A DNA stretch of 24,781 nt, taken from contig DOZQ01000107.1 of NCBI GenBank assembly GCA_003517915.1, positions 17,685-42,465 of the forward strand, read 5' to 3'. The DNA is from Oscillospiraceae bacterium. Its GTDB lineage: Bacteria > Bacillota > Clostridia > Oscillospirales > Acutalibacteraceae. The position numbers were made by a program, and so were the translations under genes. The notes under the pieces were generated by a model. That model was not told the origin of the DNA. It did no database searches and was given only the letters and a program-made list of their open reading frames with translations. Shown in pieces: positions 1-6,357 of the stretch (its first letter is position 1; each line of letters opens with the position of its first letter).

Positions 1-95
1 GTCTGCGGCGTAATGGGATAGGCGGAAATCACTTGTGGGCGCGCCAGTCGTACAGCCGCCGCTGCCGCATCGTTACCGCTGATAAAACTACGCAT
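1..95 (-). CDS. porA: 2-oxoacid:ferredoxin oxidoreductase alpha subunit (partial, N-terminus)
   Basis: Only the first 31 codons are inside the window; the gene runs off the left edge. The start ATG is at 93-95 and overlaps the end of the delta-subunit gene by 8 bases, so the two are translationally coupled. The visible N-terminus ends in SAYPITPQ, the hallmark of the pyrimidine-binding domain of the alpha chain of pyruvate or 2-ketoacid ferredoxin oxidoreductases. In this family the alpha and beta chains bind thiamine diphosphate and CoA and oxidatively decarboxylate a 2-oxoacid to an acyl-CoA, reducing ferredoxin. The gamma-delta-alpha order suggests a beta subunit follows outside the window. 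Substrate (pyruvate, 2-oxobutyrate or a branched-chain oxoacid) cannot be told from this fragment, so the symbol is provisional; the metQNI context favours 2-oxobutyrate. Confidence 0.85.
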   Translation of the reverse strand, partial: MRSFISGNDAAAAAVRLARPQVISAYPITPQ

Positions 96-360
96 AATCC
101 GCCTCCTTTTGCATGGTAATCGCGCCGCGTTTGCACATTTTAGCGCAAATGCCGCAGCCTTTACAGAAATTATAGTCTAAACAAAGTTCCGGGGAAATCG
201 TACCGTCCGGGCAATATAGATAACACTGCCCGCAATGCACACAGAGGTTCATGTTAATGACCGGGCGTACACTGCGCCAGCCCCCGTTGGGTGAAACCAG
301 ATATCCGCCTTCAAACGCGGTTAGTTCAGGTGCCTTGTTCGGCAATGATTTTAACGGCAT
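88..360 (-). CDS. porD: 2-oxoacid:ferredoxin oxidoreductase delta subunit, 2[4Fe-4S] ferredoxin type
   Basis: A 90-residue protein with two CxxCxxCxxxC clusters: Cys40, 43, 46 and 50 (followed by Pro) and Cys66, 69, 72 and 76 (followed by Lys). This is the layout of the ferredoxin-like delta chain that passes electrons from the thiamine site of multi-subunit pyruvate/ketoacid oxidoreductases to external ferredoxin. The N-terminal 35 residues (GGWRSVRPVIN just before the first cluster) match the usual delta-chain lead-in. The start at 358-360 has a GGAAAGGAAC ribosome site and lies inside the 3' end of the gamma gene (35-base overlap); the stop overlaps the alpha start. All subunits should therefore be made from one message. 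Length is typical for the family. Confidence 0.9.
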   Translation of the reverse strand: MPLKSLPNKAPELTAFEGGYLVSPNGGWRSVRPVINMNLCVHCGQCYLYCPDGTISPELCLDYNFCKGCGICAKMCKRGAITMQKEADYA

Positions 361-745
361 ACTTGTTCCTTTCCCAGAGCTTTTCCGGCATCACCTGTTG
401 AATAGCCTGCTCCAAATATGTTATTTCAATTCCGAGTTCGACTGCCAATTTGCCAAGCAAAATGGTATTAGCCGTCGGAAGTCCAAGCTGCTCGGCCAAT
501 GCCTGCACATCGGCCGGAGGGTTGATTAAATCTATCGTGAAGTCCGGTGCGGTAATTTCACTACGGTCAACCACAGGTTTATCATCCAGTTTTGTAAAAG
601 CCCGTACCGGGGCGCCGCGCCGTTCCGGACCGAAAGAAGGAAAAGCCAGCGCGTAGCCGCCGCGCAGAACCCAAGCGGCACCGAGAAGCCGGGCGGCAGT
701 AAAAGCGCCCTGTCCGCCCCGCCCTTTCCATAAAACTTCTATCAT
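326..745 (-). CDS. porG: 2-oxoacid:ferredoxin oxidoreductase gamma subunit, shortened
   Basis: A 139-residue protein starting MIEVLWKGRGGQGAFTAARL, the typical gamma-chain N-terminus, and carrying FPSFGPERRGAPVRAF at about residues 35-50, another strong family signature. I chose the ATG at 743-745 because it has AGGAGG eight bases upstream; a longer frame to 787 would run back into metI. The family is normally about 180 residues or more. Here the segment after the RSEITAPDF stretch jumps to a sequence resembling the last third of the family (NTILLGKLAVELG), so roughly 40 residues of the middle appear to be missing in frame. The gene begins ten bases after the metI stop, implying co-transcription with the methionine transporter. 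Function of the shortened chain is uncertain. Confidence 0.85.
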   Translation of the reverse strand: MIEVLWKGRGGQGAFTAARLLGAAWVLRGGYALAFPSFGPERRGAPVRAFTKLDDKPVVDRSEITAPDFTIDLINPPADVQALAEQLGLPTANTILLGKLAVELGIEITYLEQAIQQVMPEKLWERNKYAVKIIAEQGT

Positions 746-755
746 CACAATCCTC

Positions 756-1415
756 CTACTGTTTTTTATCAAGCAATTTAGCGGCAATGTCGCCGATTAG
801 TTGAACGCCCTGCACTAGAAGAATCAGCAATACAACGCATATAAGCATCACATCGGTCTGGTAACGCTGATAGCCGTACCGTATGGCAAGGTCGCCGATA
901 CCGCCGCCGCCCACTGTTCCTGCCATTGCCGAGAAACCAATGAGCGATACCGCCGTTACCGTGATATTCTTCACAAGGGAAGGCAGCGCTTCGGGTAGTA
1001 AAATCTGAAAGATGACCGACCATTTTGAAGCGCCGGTTGAAATCGCGGCTTCTATGACGCCTTGATTCACATCTGAAAACGACACGTCGGCGAGCCGCGC
1101 AAAAAAAGCTATGGAGGCAATCGACAGCGGAATTACTACAGCCGTTGGTCCGATTGTTGTATGTACGATAGCTTTGGAAAGCGGAATTAGCAATACCAGT
1201 AAAATAAGAAACGGGATTGAGCGCACGATATTGATAATCACGCCTGCTGTTTGGTTTACGATTCGGTTCCTGACAAACAGCCGACTGCTTGTCGCGTATA
1301 GCAAAAGCCCAATCGCACCGCCGATGATGACAGCGGCCAGCAGAGAAACACCGGACATCAGCGCCGTTTCTTTAAACGCCTTAACCAAGGCTTCCTTTAA
1401 ATCAAATCCTGCCAT
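756..1415 (-). CDS. metI: Methionine ABC transporter permease MetI
   Basis: A 219-residue integral membrane protein with about five hydrophobic segments and the MetI-type permease signature near residues 125-175 (EAAISTGASKWSVIFQILLPEALPSLV, the EAA loop that contacts the ATPase, shown here only as a landmark). It also has IGFSAMAGTVGGGGIGDLAIRYGYQRY, well conserved in MetI and placed near the C-terminal membrane segments. It forms the membrane channel of the MetNIQ importer for L- and D-methionine. The start overlaps metN by 14 bases with GAGGTGAT upstream. Length matches the family (about 217 residues). Nothing unusual except the close link to the oxidoreductase genes downstream. Confidence 0.95.
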   Translation of the reverse strand: MAGFDLKEALVKAFKETALMSGVSLLAAVIIGGAIGLLLYATSSRLFVRNRIVNQTAGVIINIVRSIPFLILLVLLIPLSKAIVHTTIGPTAVVIPLSIASIAFFARLADVSFSDVNQGVIEAAISTGASKWSVIFQILLPEALPSLVKNITVTAVSLIGFSAMAGTVGGGGIGDLAIRYGYQRYQTDVMLICVVLLILLVQGVQLIGDIAAKLLDKKQ

Positions 1416-2418
1416 GCTCTATCACCTCAACTTCCTTGACGACTTCTTTTAAATAATCAAGCGCCCGCCGAACAGCGTCTGTTTCTCCCACGGGATTTAC
1501 ATACAGAACGCCCAGTGGTTTCTCCTCGATATATTCGATACGCCCGACCAAAATGTTAAACTGTACCCCAAAACGTACCGTTGCATCGGATATGACCGGC
1601 GTATTGGCTTTAGAGCCGCGAAAGGTCAGTTTGACCAGCAGTCCTTCCGCGTTTTTAAGTACCTCCGGCGGCAGGTCGTGTCCCAGCGTGTATCCAATCA
1701 ACTGTTTTGTATAGCTGTTTTTCGGTTTCGTAAACAAATCATAAACACCGCCGATTTCCACCAGCTTGCCGCCGTCCATGACAGCGCAGCGGTTGCAAAT
1801 GCCTTTTATGACTTCAAGTTCATGCGTAATGATGACTACGGTAATGCCTAATTTTTTGCTCAAGGTTTGAATCAGGTTCAGGATGGAAACGGTGGTTTCC
1901 GCATCAAGCGCTGAGGTTGCCTCGTCGCAGAGCAGGATCTTTGCGCCGCCGATGAGCGCTCTGGCAATGGCAACACGCTGCTTTTGTCCGCCGGACAGCT
2001 TGCTTGGATAAACATCGGCTTTTTCTGAAATTCCGACAAGACCGAGATATTTACGAACCATTTCATCGGTTTCCTGTCGGCTTTTTCCGGCTGCTCGCAG
2101 CACAAAAGCGATGTTCTGATAGACCGTCAGATTATCCGCCAAATTAAAATGCTGAAAAATCATGCCGATATTCCGGCGATGCTCCCTAAGCTGCTTACCG
2201 CGCACTTTGGTGACGTTCTTGCCGTCGACCAATACCTGCCCGCTTGTCACGCCTTGCAGCAGATTGATGGTTCGGAGCAAGGTGCTTTTCCCTGCACCGC
2301 TTGACCCGGCAATGCCGAATATCTCGCCCGCTTCAATACGGAACGAGACGTCATGCACGGCAGCCAATGTGCCTTTTTTCTGTTTGAAATCAACAGAGAT
2401 ATTTTGAAATTCAATCAT
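1402..2418 (-). CDS. metN: Methionine ABC transporter ATP-binding protein MetN
   Basis: A 338-residue ABC ATPase. Walker A (GSSGAGKST) is at residues 38-46, the Q-loop near residue 89, the ABC signature LSGGQKQR at 141-148 and Walker B with the following Glu (ILLCDEATSALD) at 161-172. After the ATPase core comes a C-terminal domain of about 80 residues (from roughly 255) matching the NIL regulatory domain of MetN, which in E. coli binds methionine and causes trans-inhibition of uptake. It drives methionine import with MetI and MetQ. A GGGTGAT ribosome site precedes the ATG. A 12-bp perfect hairpin lies between metQ and this gene and may set the binding-protein to ATPase ratio. Confidence 0.96.
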   Translation of the reverse strand: MIEFQNISVDFKQKKGTLAAVHDVSFRIEAGEIFGIAGSSGAGKSTLLRTINLLQGVTSGQVLVDGKNVTKVRGKQLREHRRNIGMIFQHFNLADNLTVYQNIAFVLRAAGKSRQETDEMVRKYLGLVGISEKADVYPSKLSGGQKQRVAIARALIGGAKILLCDEATSALDAETTVSILNLIQTLSKKLGITVVIITHELEVIKGICNRCAVMDGGKLVEIGGVYDLFTKPKNSYTKQLIGYTLGHDLPPEVLKNAEGLLVKLTFRGSKANTPVISDATVRFGVQFNILVGRIEYIEEKPLGVLYVNPVGETDAVRRALDYLKEVVKEVEVIEHGRI

Positions 2419-2441
2419 TGTTTATCACCCGCTTTATTGAG

Positions 2442-2471
2442 ATACAGGCGGCGCGCAAACGCCGCCTGTAT
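2442..2471 (-). other. Perfect 12-bp stem-loop between metQ and metN
   Basis: Arms at 2442-2453 (ATACAGGCGGCG) and 2460-2471 (CGCCGCCTGTAT) are exact reverse complements around a six-base loop. It lies in the 63-base gap between metQ and metN. There is no T-run on either side, so it does not look like a full intrinsic terminator. By analogy with binding-protein operons, such a stem protects the 3' end of the upstream message and lets metQ be made in excess of metNI; that role is inferred. Confidence 0.75.
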
Positions 2472-2481
2472 TCGATCAATT

Positions 2482-3315
2482 TTAATTATTGTAATCTTTC
2501 GGTTTGAAGAAAGAAGAATACTGCTTTGACGCATCGTCAATTACGCTTCTGAATGCATCCGAATGCACGGTGGAAACAATGTCTTTCGTAAACTGAGCGT
2601 CTTTATTCTCTGTGCGCACTGCGATGACGTTTACATAGCCTTCCTGCAATTCTTCGTTGTACAGCGCGTCAGATAAATTAAGTCCCGCACTGAGGGCATA
2701 GTTGCCGTTAATTACCGCCAAATCCACGCTTTCCAAGCTGCGGGGAAGCTGCGGCGCTTCAATCTCTACAAACGTGAGGTTTTTCGGATTTTCAGACAAG
2801 GTATTCTGTGTTGCCTCGGCAGGATCAACCGACGGGTCTATTTTCACCAGTCCGGTTTGCTCCAGCACCCGGATAGCACGTGCCAAATTGGTAGCGTCGT
2901 TAGGAATGGCAACCTTTGCACCGCTTGGAACATCGTCTATGGAATTAATGTTGTTCGCAAAGATACCCATACCCGCCGTTGGAATCTCGGTGACATATAC
3001 GAGGTCAAGATTGTGTTCCTGTTTGAAATTCTCTAAGTAAACCGAATGCTGGAAAATGTTGACGTTAATTTCGCCCTCGGCCAACGCTTTGTTCGGCTGT
3101 ACATAGTCTGAAAACTGAACATATTCCACGGTGTAGCCCTTTTCTTTAAGCGTTGGTTCAATTGCCTCCTTAAACATATCCTCATAGGGACCGGCGCACA
3201 CGCCGACTTTAATGGTAACGCTGTCTTTTTGGGAAGAGCAGCCGGTCAATACAGAGAAAAAGAGCGTGAGGCTCAAAGCCAAAGACAGAATTTTTACTAA
3301 TTTATTTATTTTCAT
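2482..3315 (-). CDS. metQ: Methionine ABC transporter substrate-binding lipoprotein MetQ
   Basis: A 277-residue NlpA-family protein. It begins with a basic N-terminus and a hydrophobic stretch leading to a lipobox (SVLTGCSS) with the lipidated Cys at residue 26, so it should be a membrane-anchored lipoprotein outside the cell. The following KVGVCAGPYEDMFKEAIEPTLKE-type start of the mature domain, and the motif VAIPNDATNLARAIRVLEQTGL near residues 130-150, are characteristic of MetQ. It captures methionine and delivers it to MetNI. It is the first full-length gene of the operon. Its promoter carries an Rrf2-type operator and a LysR-like palindrome, and a 44-codon leader frame ends 18 bases before its ATG. 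AAAGGGGATT is the ribosome site. Confidence 0.95.
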   Translation of the reverse strand: MKINKLVKILSLALSLTLFFSVLTGCSSQKDSVTIKVGVCAGPYEDMFKEAIEPTLKEKGYTVEYVQFSDYVQPNKALAEGEINVNIFQHSVYLENFKQEHNLDLVYVTEIPTAGMGIFANNINSIDDVPSGAKVAIPNDATNLARAIRVLEQTGLVKIDPSVDPAEATQNTLSENPKNLTFVEIEAPQLPRSLESVDLAVINGNYALSAGLNLSDALYNEELQEGYVNVIAVRTENKDAQFTKDIVSTVHSDAFRSVIDDASKQYSSFFKPKDYNN

Positions 3316-3333
3316 GATAATCCCCTTTCACTT

Positions 3334-3468
3334 TTAGATTTTTACGTTGGAGCGGCCGCGCTCCGAGCGGATATAACATCGCATGAATCCGGTCCTCTCG
3401 GAACGCATCATACACATTCGTCCGTTTCTAAAGTTTTTCCGCAGCATTTTAAATATGATAGAATACAT
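3334..3468 (-). CDS. 44-codon Met/Arg/Cys-rich leader frame upstream of metQ
   Basis: Too short for usual gene calling, but it has the best ribosome site of the region, AAGGAGGAGTCCC directly before ATG at 3466-3468. The 44-residue product begins MYSIIFKMLRKNF and contains six Met (1, 8, 18, 20, 21, 29), nine Arg and two Cys, including MCMMR at residues 18-22 and MRCYIR at 29-34. The stop is 18 bases before the metQ start. Within it, codons 22-24 (3397-3405) can pair over nine bases, with one U-G pair, with 3359-3367. That segment can instead form a 6-bp GC-rich hairpin with 3349-3354. Such exclusive pairings recall attenuators, but no T-run follows. A leader peptide sensing methionine or cysteine supply is inferred; I do not recognise a family. 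Confidence 0.55.
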   Translation of the reverse strand: MYSIIFKMLRKNFRNGRMCMMRSERTGFMRCYIRSERGRSNVKI

Positions 3469-3502
3469 GGGACTCCTCCTTAAAGCTAATTAATCATATA
3501 TT

Positions 3503-3518
3503 ACATATGTTTATAGTA
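3503..3518 (-). promoter_or_regulatory. Rrf2-type operator at the metQ promoter
   Basis: On the minus strand this reads TACTATAAACATATGT and starts four bases downstream of the metQ -10 box, covering the expected transcription start. The AAACATATGT core also occurs at the lysR, rrf2 and malY promoters, with a close variant at cysK. A site placed on the start point would act as a repressor operator; the binding protein is inferred to be the Rrf2 regulator encoded at 4740-5177. Confidence 0.65.
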
Positions 3519-3521
3519 AGT

Positions 3522-3550
3522 ATATTAACATAAATTCTATCCGCTGTCTA
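3522..3550 (-). promoter_or_regulatory. metQ operon promoter
   Basis: Minus-strand -35 box TAGACA (3545-3550) and -10 box TAATAT (3522-3527) are separated by exactly 17 bases, fitting the housekeeping sigma-A type. The start site would be near 3515, giving a leader of about 200 bases that contains the 44-codon frame. The match at -35 is four of six, at -10 five of six. Confidence 0.6.
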
Positions 3551-3570
3551 ATTCTAAATATCTATTGATT

Positions 3571-3591
3571 GTTATAGATAAAATCTATAAC
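3571..3591 (-). promoter_or_regulatory. Candidate LysR-type binding palindrome upstream of metQ
   Basis: Perfect inverted repeat: GTTATAGAT at 3571-3579 and ATCTATAAC at 3583-3591 around three A bases. It contains the T-N11-A pattern of LysR-type recognition sites and its centre is about 66 bases upstream of the predicted metQ start site, the usual place for a LysR activator site. A further ATCTAT half-site lies at 3560-3565. A LysR gene ends only 38 bases away. Binding is inferred. Confidence 0.55.
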
Positions 3592-3628
3592 CAAAGGGTA
3601 CTAGGTTCCCAAATGGGTTCTTATAACG

Positions 3629-4552
3629 TTATCCGTCTGCGTGTAAATACCGTTTTATTTCGTCGATATAGACTTTTGCAATTTCGCTCAAAACGCCGTG
3701 TTTCTTTTGTATATAGCCGATTTCCATTATGCCGGTTTGGTTTTCCTCGTCCGATTCAAAGGGGATGGCGGCGTAATCATCGCCGTTGAGTTCGTTGCAA
3801 ATAATGCCGGAGCAGAGGGTATAGCCATTCAAACCAACCATCAAATTCAGCATGGTCGCCCGGTCACAGGCTTTTATGATTTGGGAATAGCGGTTTTCGC
3901 TCAGTATTTCCTCCGCAAAATAGAAGGAGCTTTTTTCGCCCTGCTCGAAGGAAAGACAGGGGTAATCATGCAGCTGCTCAAAGCGTATAGATTTTTTATG
4001 CGCCAGCGGATGTCCTTTCCATAAATATACATGGGCGCCGCAATCTATTAGGTGATGAAACACAAGCTCATTTTCATGGAGCATATTCCCAATAATTTTA
4101 CGGTTGAAACTACTGAGATACAAAATGCCAATCTCACTTCGGAGCGTACCGACATCGCGAATCACATCATAGGTTTTGGTTTCCCTTATTGCAAATTCGT
4201 AATTTTTCGTATCAAAGCGTCCCACCGTTTCCACAAAGGCCTTGACCGCAAAAGAATAATGCTGTGTGGAGACGCCAAATTTTCGTTTTATGTCGCCCGA
4301 TTCGCCGTACTTTGTACGGAGCAATTCATATTGCTGATACACCTGCCGCGCATATGTCAAAAATTCCTCCCCTTCATTGGTGACAGTGACGCCCTTGCCG
4401 GTACGCAGAAATATTTGAATCCCCGCGTCGCGTTCCAGCTCTTTGACCGCGCTGGTCAGAGAGGGCTGCGAAATAATTAACTTTTCCGCTGCTTTATTCA
4501 TAGAACCTGTTTCGGCTACTGTAAGCGCATAATACATTTGCTGTAAGGTCAT
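3629..4552 (-). CDS. LysR-family transcriptional regulator
   Basis: A 307-residue LysR-type regulator. The N-terminal winged helix-turn-helix is clear (residues 1-65: MTLQQMYYALTVAETGSMNK followed by AAEKL and SQPSLTSAVKELE), and the rest is a periplasmic-binding-like effector domain. It is co-directional with and upstream of metQ and divergent from the rrf2 gene. A palindrome with LysR-box spacing sits between its stop and the metQ promoter, which suggests it activates metQNI. In other Firmicutes LysR proteins such as CmbR, MtaR or YtlI control methionine and cysteine uptake, with O-acetylserine or methionine derivatives as effectors; the ligand here is unknown. It has its own promoter with an Rrf2-type operator, placing the activator under the Rrf2 regulator. 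Confidence 0.9.
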   Translation of the reverse strand: MTLQQMYYALTVAETGSMNKAAEKLIISQPSLTSAVKELERDAGIQIFLRTGKGVTVTNEGEEFLTYARQVYQQYELLRTKYGESGDIKRKFGVSTQHYSFAVKAFVETVGRFDTKNYEFAIRETKTYDVIRDVGTLRSEIGILYLSSFNRKIIGNMLHENELVFHHLIDCGAHVYLWKGHPLAHKKSIRFEQLHDYPCLSFEQGEKSSFYFAEEILSENRYSQIIKACDRATMLNLMVGLNGYTLCSGIICNELNGDDYAAIPFESDEENQTGIMEIGYIQKKHGVLSEIAKVYIDEIKRYLHADG

Positions 4553-4581
4553 ACATACGTCTCCTTTTCCGTTTATAATTC

Positions 4582-4596
4582 ACATATGTTTAGTAT
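4582..4596 (-). promoter_or_regulatory. Rrf2-type operator at the lysR promoter
   Basis: Minus strand ATACTAAACATATGT, beginning two bases downstream of the lysR -10 box, the same geometry as at metQ, malY and cysK. It contains the exact AAACATATGT core. Confidence 0.65.
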
Positions 4597-4598
4597 GC

Positions 4599-4628
4599 AT
4601 TGTATCACGAAACCCCTTGGTCTGTCAA
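4599..4628 (-). promoter_or_regulatory. lysR promoter
   Basis: Minus strand TTGACA (4623-4628), an 18-base spacer and TACAAT (4599-4604). Perfect -35, five of six at -10. AAAAGGAG precedes the lysR start. Confidence 0.7.
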
Positions 4629-4679
4629 TTTACAGAGGAGGTGCTTTTCTTTTTCCCATAAGGTTATTTTAAAAACCAC

Positions 4680-4708
4680 TTGAATACATAGTAAACATAT
4701 GTTATTAT
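4680..4708 (+). promoter_or_regulatory. rrf2-ridA promoter with operator in the spacer
   Basis: TTGAAT (4680-4685), a 17-base spacer and TATTAT (4703-4708). The spacer holds TAGTAAACATATGT (4689-4702), so a bound protein would block RNA polymerase. Unlike the four other sites, here the operator is between the -35 and -10 boxes. This suggests negative autoregulation of the Rrf2 gene. Confidence 0.65.
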
Positions 4709-4739
4709 AAGGTGTGTAAAGCGAAGGGAGTGAAAATCT

Positions 4740-5177
4740 ATGAAAGTATCAACAAAAGGGAGATATGCACTGCGAATGCTACTTGATTTGGCAGAGCATA
4801 AAGATGAAGGTTTTGTCTCTTTAAAAGAAATTGCCGAAAGGCAAAGCATATCAAAGCAATATCTTGAGCAAATCGTTTCCCTATTGAATACATCAAATAT
4901 TTTACGGGCGAACCGCGGGAAGCAGGGCGGCTATATGCTGGTAAAAGCGCCGTCGCAGATTACGGTCGGTCAGGTTCTTCGTATCACTGAGGGCAGCCTT
5001 GCGCCGGTAGCCTGCCTTGATGATGAAGTCAACCAATGCGATCGTGCTGATTTTTGCAAGATGCTCCCTGTGTGGAAAGGATTGAATAAGGTCATCTCAG
5101 ATTATCTTGACGGCATCAATTTGCAAACTATCATGGAGCAGTATCAGGAACAAGGCTCGGATAGCTATGTGATTTGA
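4740..5177 (+). CDS. Rrf2-family regulator, CymR/IscR-like
   Basis: A 145-residue Rrf2 protein: winged helix-turn-helix at residues 1-65 (MKVSTKGRYALRMLLDLAEH, then AERQSISKQYLEQI and RGKQGGYML), dimerisation helix and a loop with three cysteines, Cys92, Cys100 and Cys106. In IscR three cysteines in this loop bind an iron-sulfur cluster, whereas Bacillus CymR, the cysteine-metabolism repressor that works in complex with CysK, lacks them. The gene sits among cysteine genes, has its own promoter with an operator in the spacer, and the same operator occurs at metQ, lysR, malY and cysK. I therefore infer a CymR-like master repressor of sulfur metabolism that may also sense iron-sulfur status. GAAGGGAGTG is the ribosome site. 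ridA follows in the same operon. Confidence 0.9.
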   Translation: MKVSTKGRYALRMLLDLAEHKDEGFVSLKEIAERQSISKQYLEQIVSLLNTSNILRANRGKQGGYMLVKAPSQITVGQVLRITEGSLAPVACLDDEVNQCDRADFCKMLPVWKGLNKVISDYLDGINLQTIMEQYQEQGSDSYVI

Positions 5178-5191
5178 ATAGGAGAGCGTGT

Positions 5192-5566
5192 ATGAAAATC
5201 GTTGAATCAAAGAAAGCACCGGTTGCCATAGGGCCGTATTCTCAGGCTGTTTCCTTGAACGGCTTCGTGTACACATCGGGACAAATCCCTCTTATGCCGG
5301 AAATAGGCGAGCTTGTGAGTGGTGGCGTCAAAGAGCAGGCGGAGCAGGTCATCCAAAACTTGAAAGCGGTATTGACCGCTGCGGGCAGTGACCTTGCCCA
5401 TGTGGTTAAAACAACTTGCTTTTTAACAGATATGCGGGACTTTGGCATGTTTAACGAGGTATATGCCAAACATTTCACCGGCAAACCGGCTCGTTCCTGC
5501 GTAGCGGTGCTTGCCCTGCCTAAAGGCGCGTTAGTGGAGATAGAAGCGGTCGCGGAAATTATATAG
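5192..5566 (+). CDS. ridA: RidA family enamine/imine deaminase
   Basis: A 124-residue protein of the YjgF/RidA family. It starts MKIVESKKAPVAIGPYSQAV and has the conserved arginine at residue 101 (KPARSCVAV), which binds the carboxylate of the substrate, and VEIEAVA near the end. I chose the ATG at 5192 with ATAGGAGAG upstream, not the earlier in-frame start at 5174 that overlaps rrf2. RidA hydrolyses 2-aminoacrylate and 2-aminocrotonate, reactive products of PLP enzymes that act on serine, cysteine or cystathionine. Its position after a sulfur regulator fits protection against intermediates released by MalY and MccB encoded in the window. Transcription ends at the hairpin just downstream. 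Confidence 0.92.
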   Translation: MKIVESKKAPVAIGPYSQAVSLNGFVYTSGQIPLMPEIGELVSGGVKEQAEQVIQNLKAVLTAAGSDLAHVVKTTCFLTDMRDFGMFNEVYAKHFTGKPARSCVAVLALPKGALVEIEAVAEII

Positions 5567-5574
5567 TAGATTGC

Positions 5575-5614
5575 GAAAAGGAAGTTTCGGAGCATATTCG
5601 GAACTTCCTTTTTT
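5575..5614 (+). terminator. Bidirectional intrinsic terminator between ridA and mtnN
   Basis: Arms AAAAGGAAGTT (5576-5586) and AACTTCCTTTT (5602-5612) close a stem followed by six T on the plus strand. The A-run at the left arm gives TTCCTTTT on the minus strand. It lies between convergent ridA (stop 5566) and mtnN (stop 5623) and should end both transcripts. Confidence 0.88.
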
Positions 5615-5622
5615 GACCTTAT

Positions 5623-6321
5623 TTACATTGTTTTAAGCATCTCGGTAATTACATCTATGTTCTTTTGCGCCGCGCTCTTTGCAAATACAGTAAAGTCAAT
5701 AAAGTCATCTTTATCAATATTATCCGAAATTGAACGCAGCAACGCAAACGGCACACCAATTCTATAACAAACTTGTGCTATCGCGCCGCCCTCCATTTCA
5801 CAGGTCAGAGCGTCAAACTTGGCGGCAAGCTGGTGTCGCGCTTCCTTGCCGCTTATAAACTGATCTCCTGTGGCGACTGTGCCTGAAAAGATAGTTTCTT
5901 CCTTAATGATATGTTGTGCGGAATCAAGCAAAATCTGCGTTGCGGCGTTATCGCAGGGAAAGCGGATAATAAGTTCATCGCCGACCTCTACAGCTCCCGA
6001 AGGGTTTCCGGCAGCAACGATATCGAAATCATGCTGTATAACATCCGTGCCGATCACAAGATCACCGATACCTATCCCGTTTTTCAGCGCACCGGCCACA
6101 CCAGTGTTTACTATGAGCGATGGAGAAAATTCATTCATCATAATGGCGGCGCTCATCGCGGCGTTTACCTTGCCTACTCCACAGATGCAGGTTACGCAGT
6201 TTTTCCCGGCAAGGATTCCCTGAACGTATGGAATTCCAGAGATACGCTTTTCCGTTTTTTCTTCCATAAGAGCGTTAAACCCTTCAATTTCTATTTCTAA
6301 CGCACCGATAATTCCTATCAT
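5623..6321 (-). CDS. mtnN: 5'-methylthioadenosine/S-adenosylhomocysteine nucleosidase
   Basis: A 232-residue purine nucleoside phosphorylase-fold enzyme. It has the N-terminal IGIIGALEIEIE strand with an active-site Glu at about residue 11, the TGVAGAL motif near 73-79, the ribose-binding EMEG at 175-178 and the catalytic Asp200 in SISDN. It splits MTA and S-adenosylhomocysteine to adenine plus methylthioribose or S-ribosylhomocysteine. The latter is the LuxS substrate, so this gene links the malY operon to the luxS operon on the opposite strand. It is the last gene of a minus-strand operon, 36 bases after pdxY, with AGAGGATG as ribosome site, and ends at a bidirectional terminator. Length matches the family (about 230). 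Confidence 0.95.
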   Translation of the reverse strand: MIGIIGALEIEIEGFNALMEEKTEKRISGIPYVQGILAGKNCVTCICGVGKVNAAMSAAIMMNEFSPSLIVNTGVAGALKNGIGIGDLVIGTDVIQHDFDIVAAGNPSGAVEVGDELIIRFPCDNAATQILLDSAQHIIKEETIFSGTVATGDQFISGKEARHQLAAKFDALTCEMEGGAIAQVCYRIGVPFALLRSISDNIDKDDFIDFTVFAKSAAQKNIDVITEMLKTM

Positions 6322-6357
6322 GCTACATCCTCTTAACCTTTCTAAGCCTGTGTTTTA

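Noticed and set aside
3316..3628. S-box (SAM) riboswitch or Met T-box upstream of metQ
   Set aside because: Neither the conserved SAM-I core nor a T-box AGGGTGGAACCGCG element is present; the leader instead contains a short reading frame.
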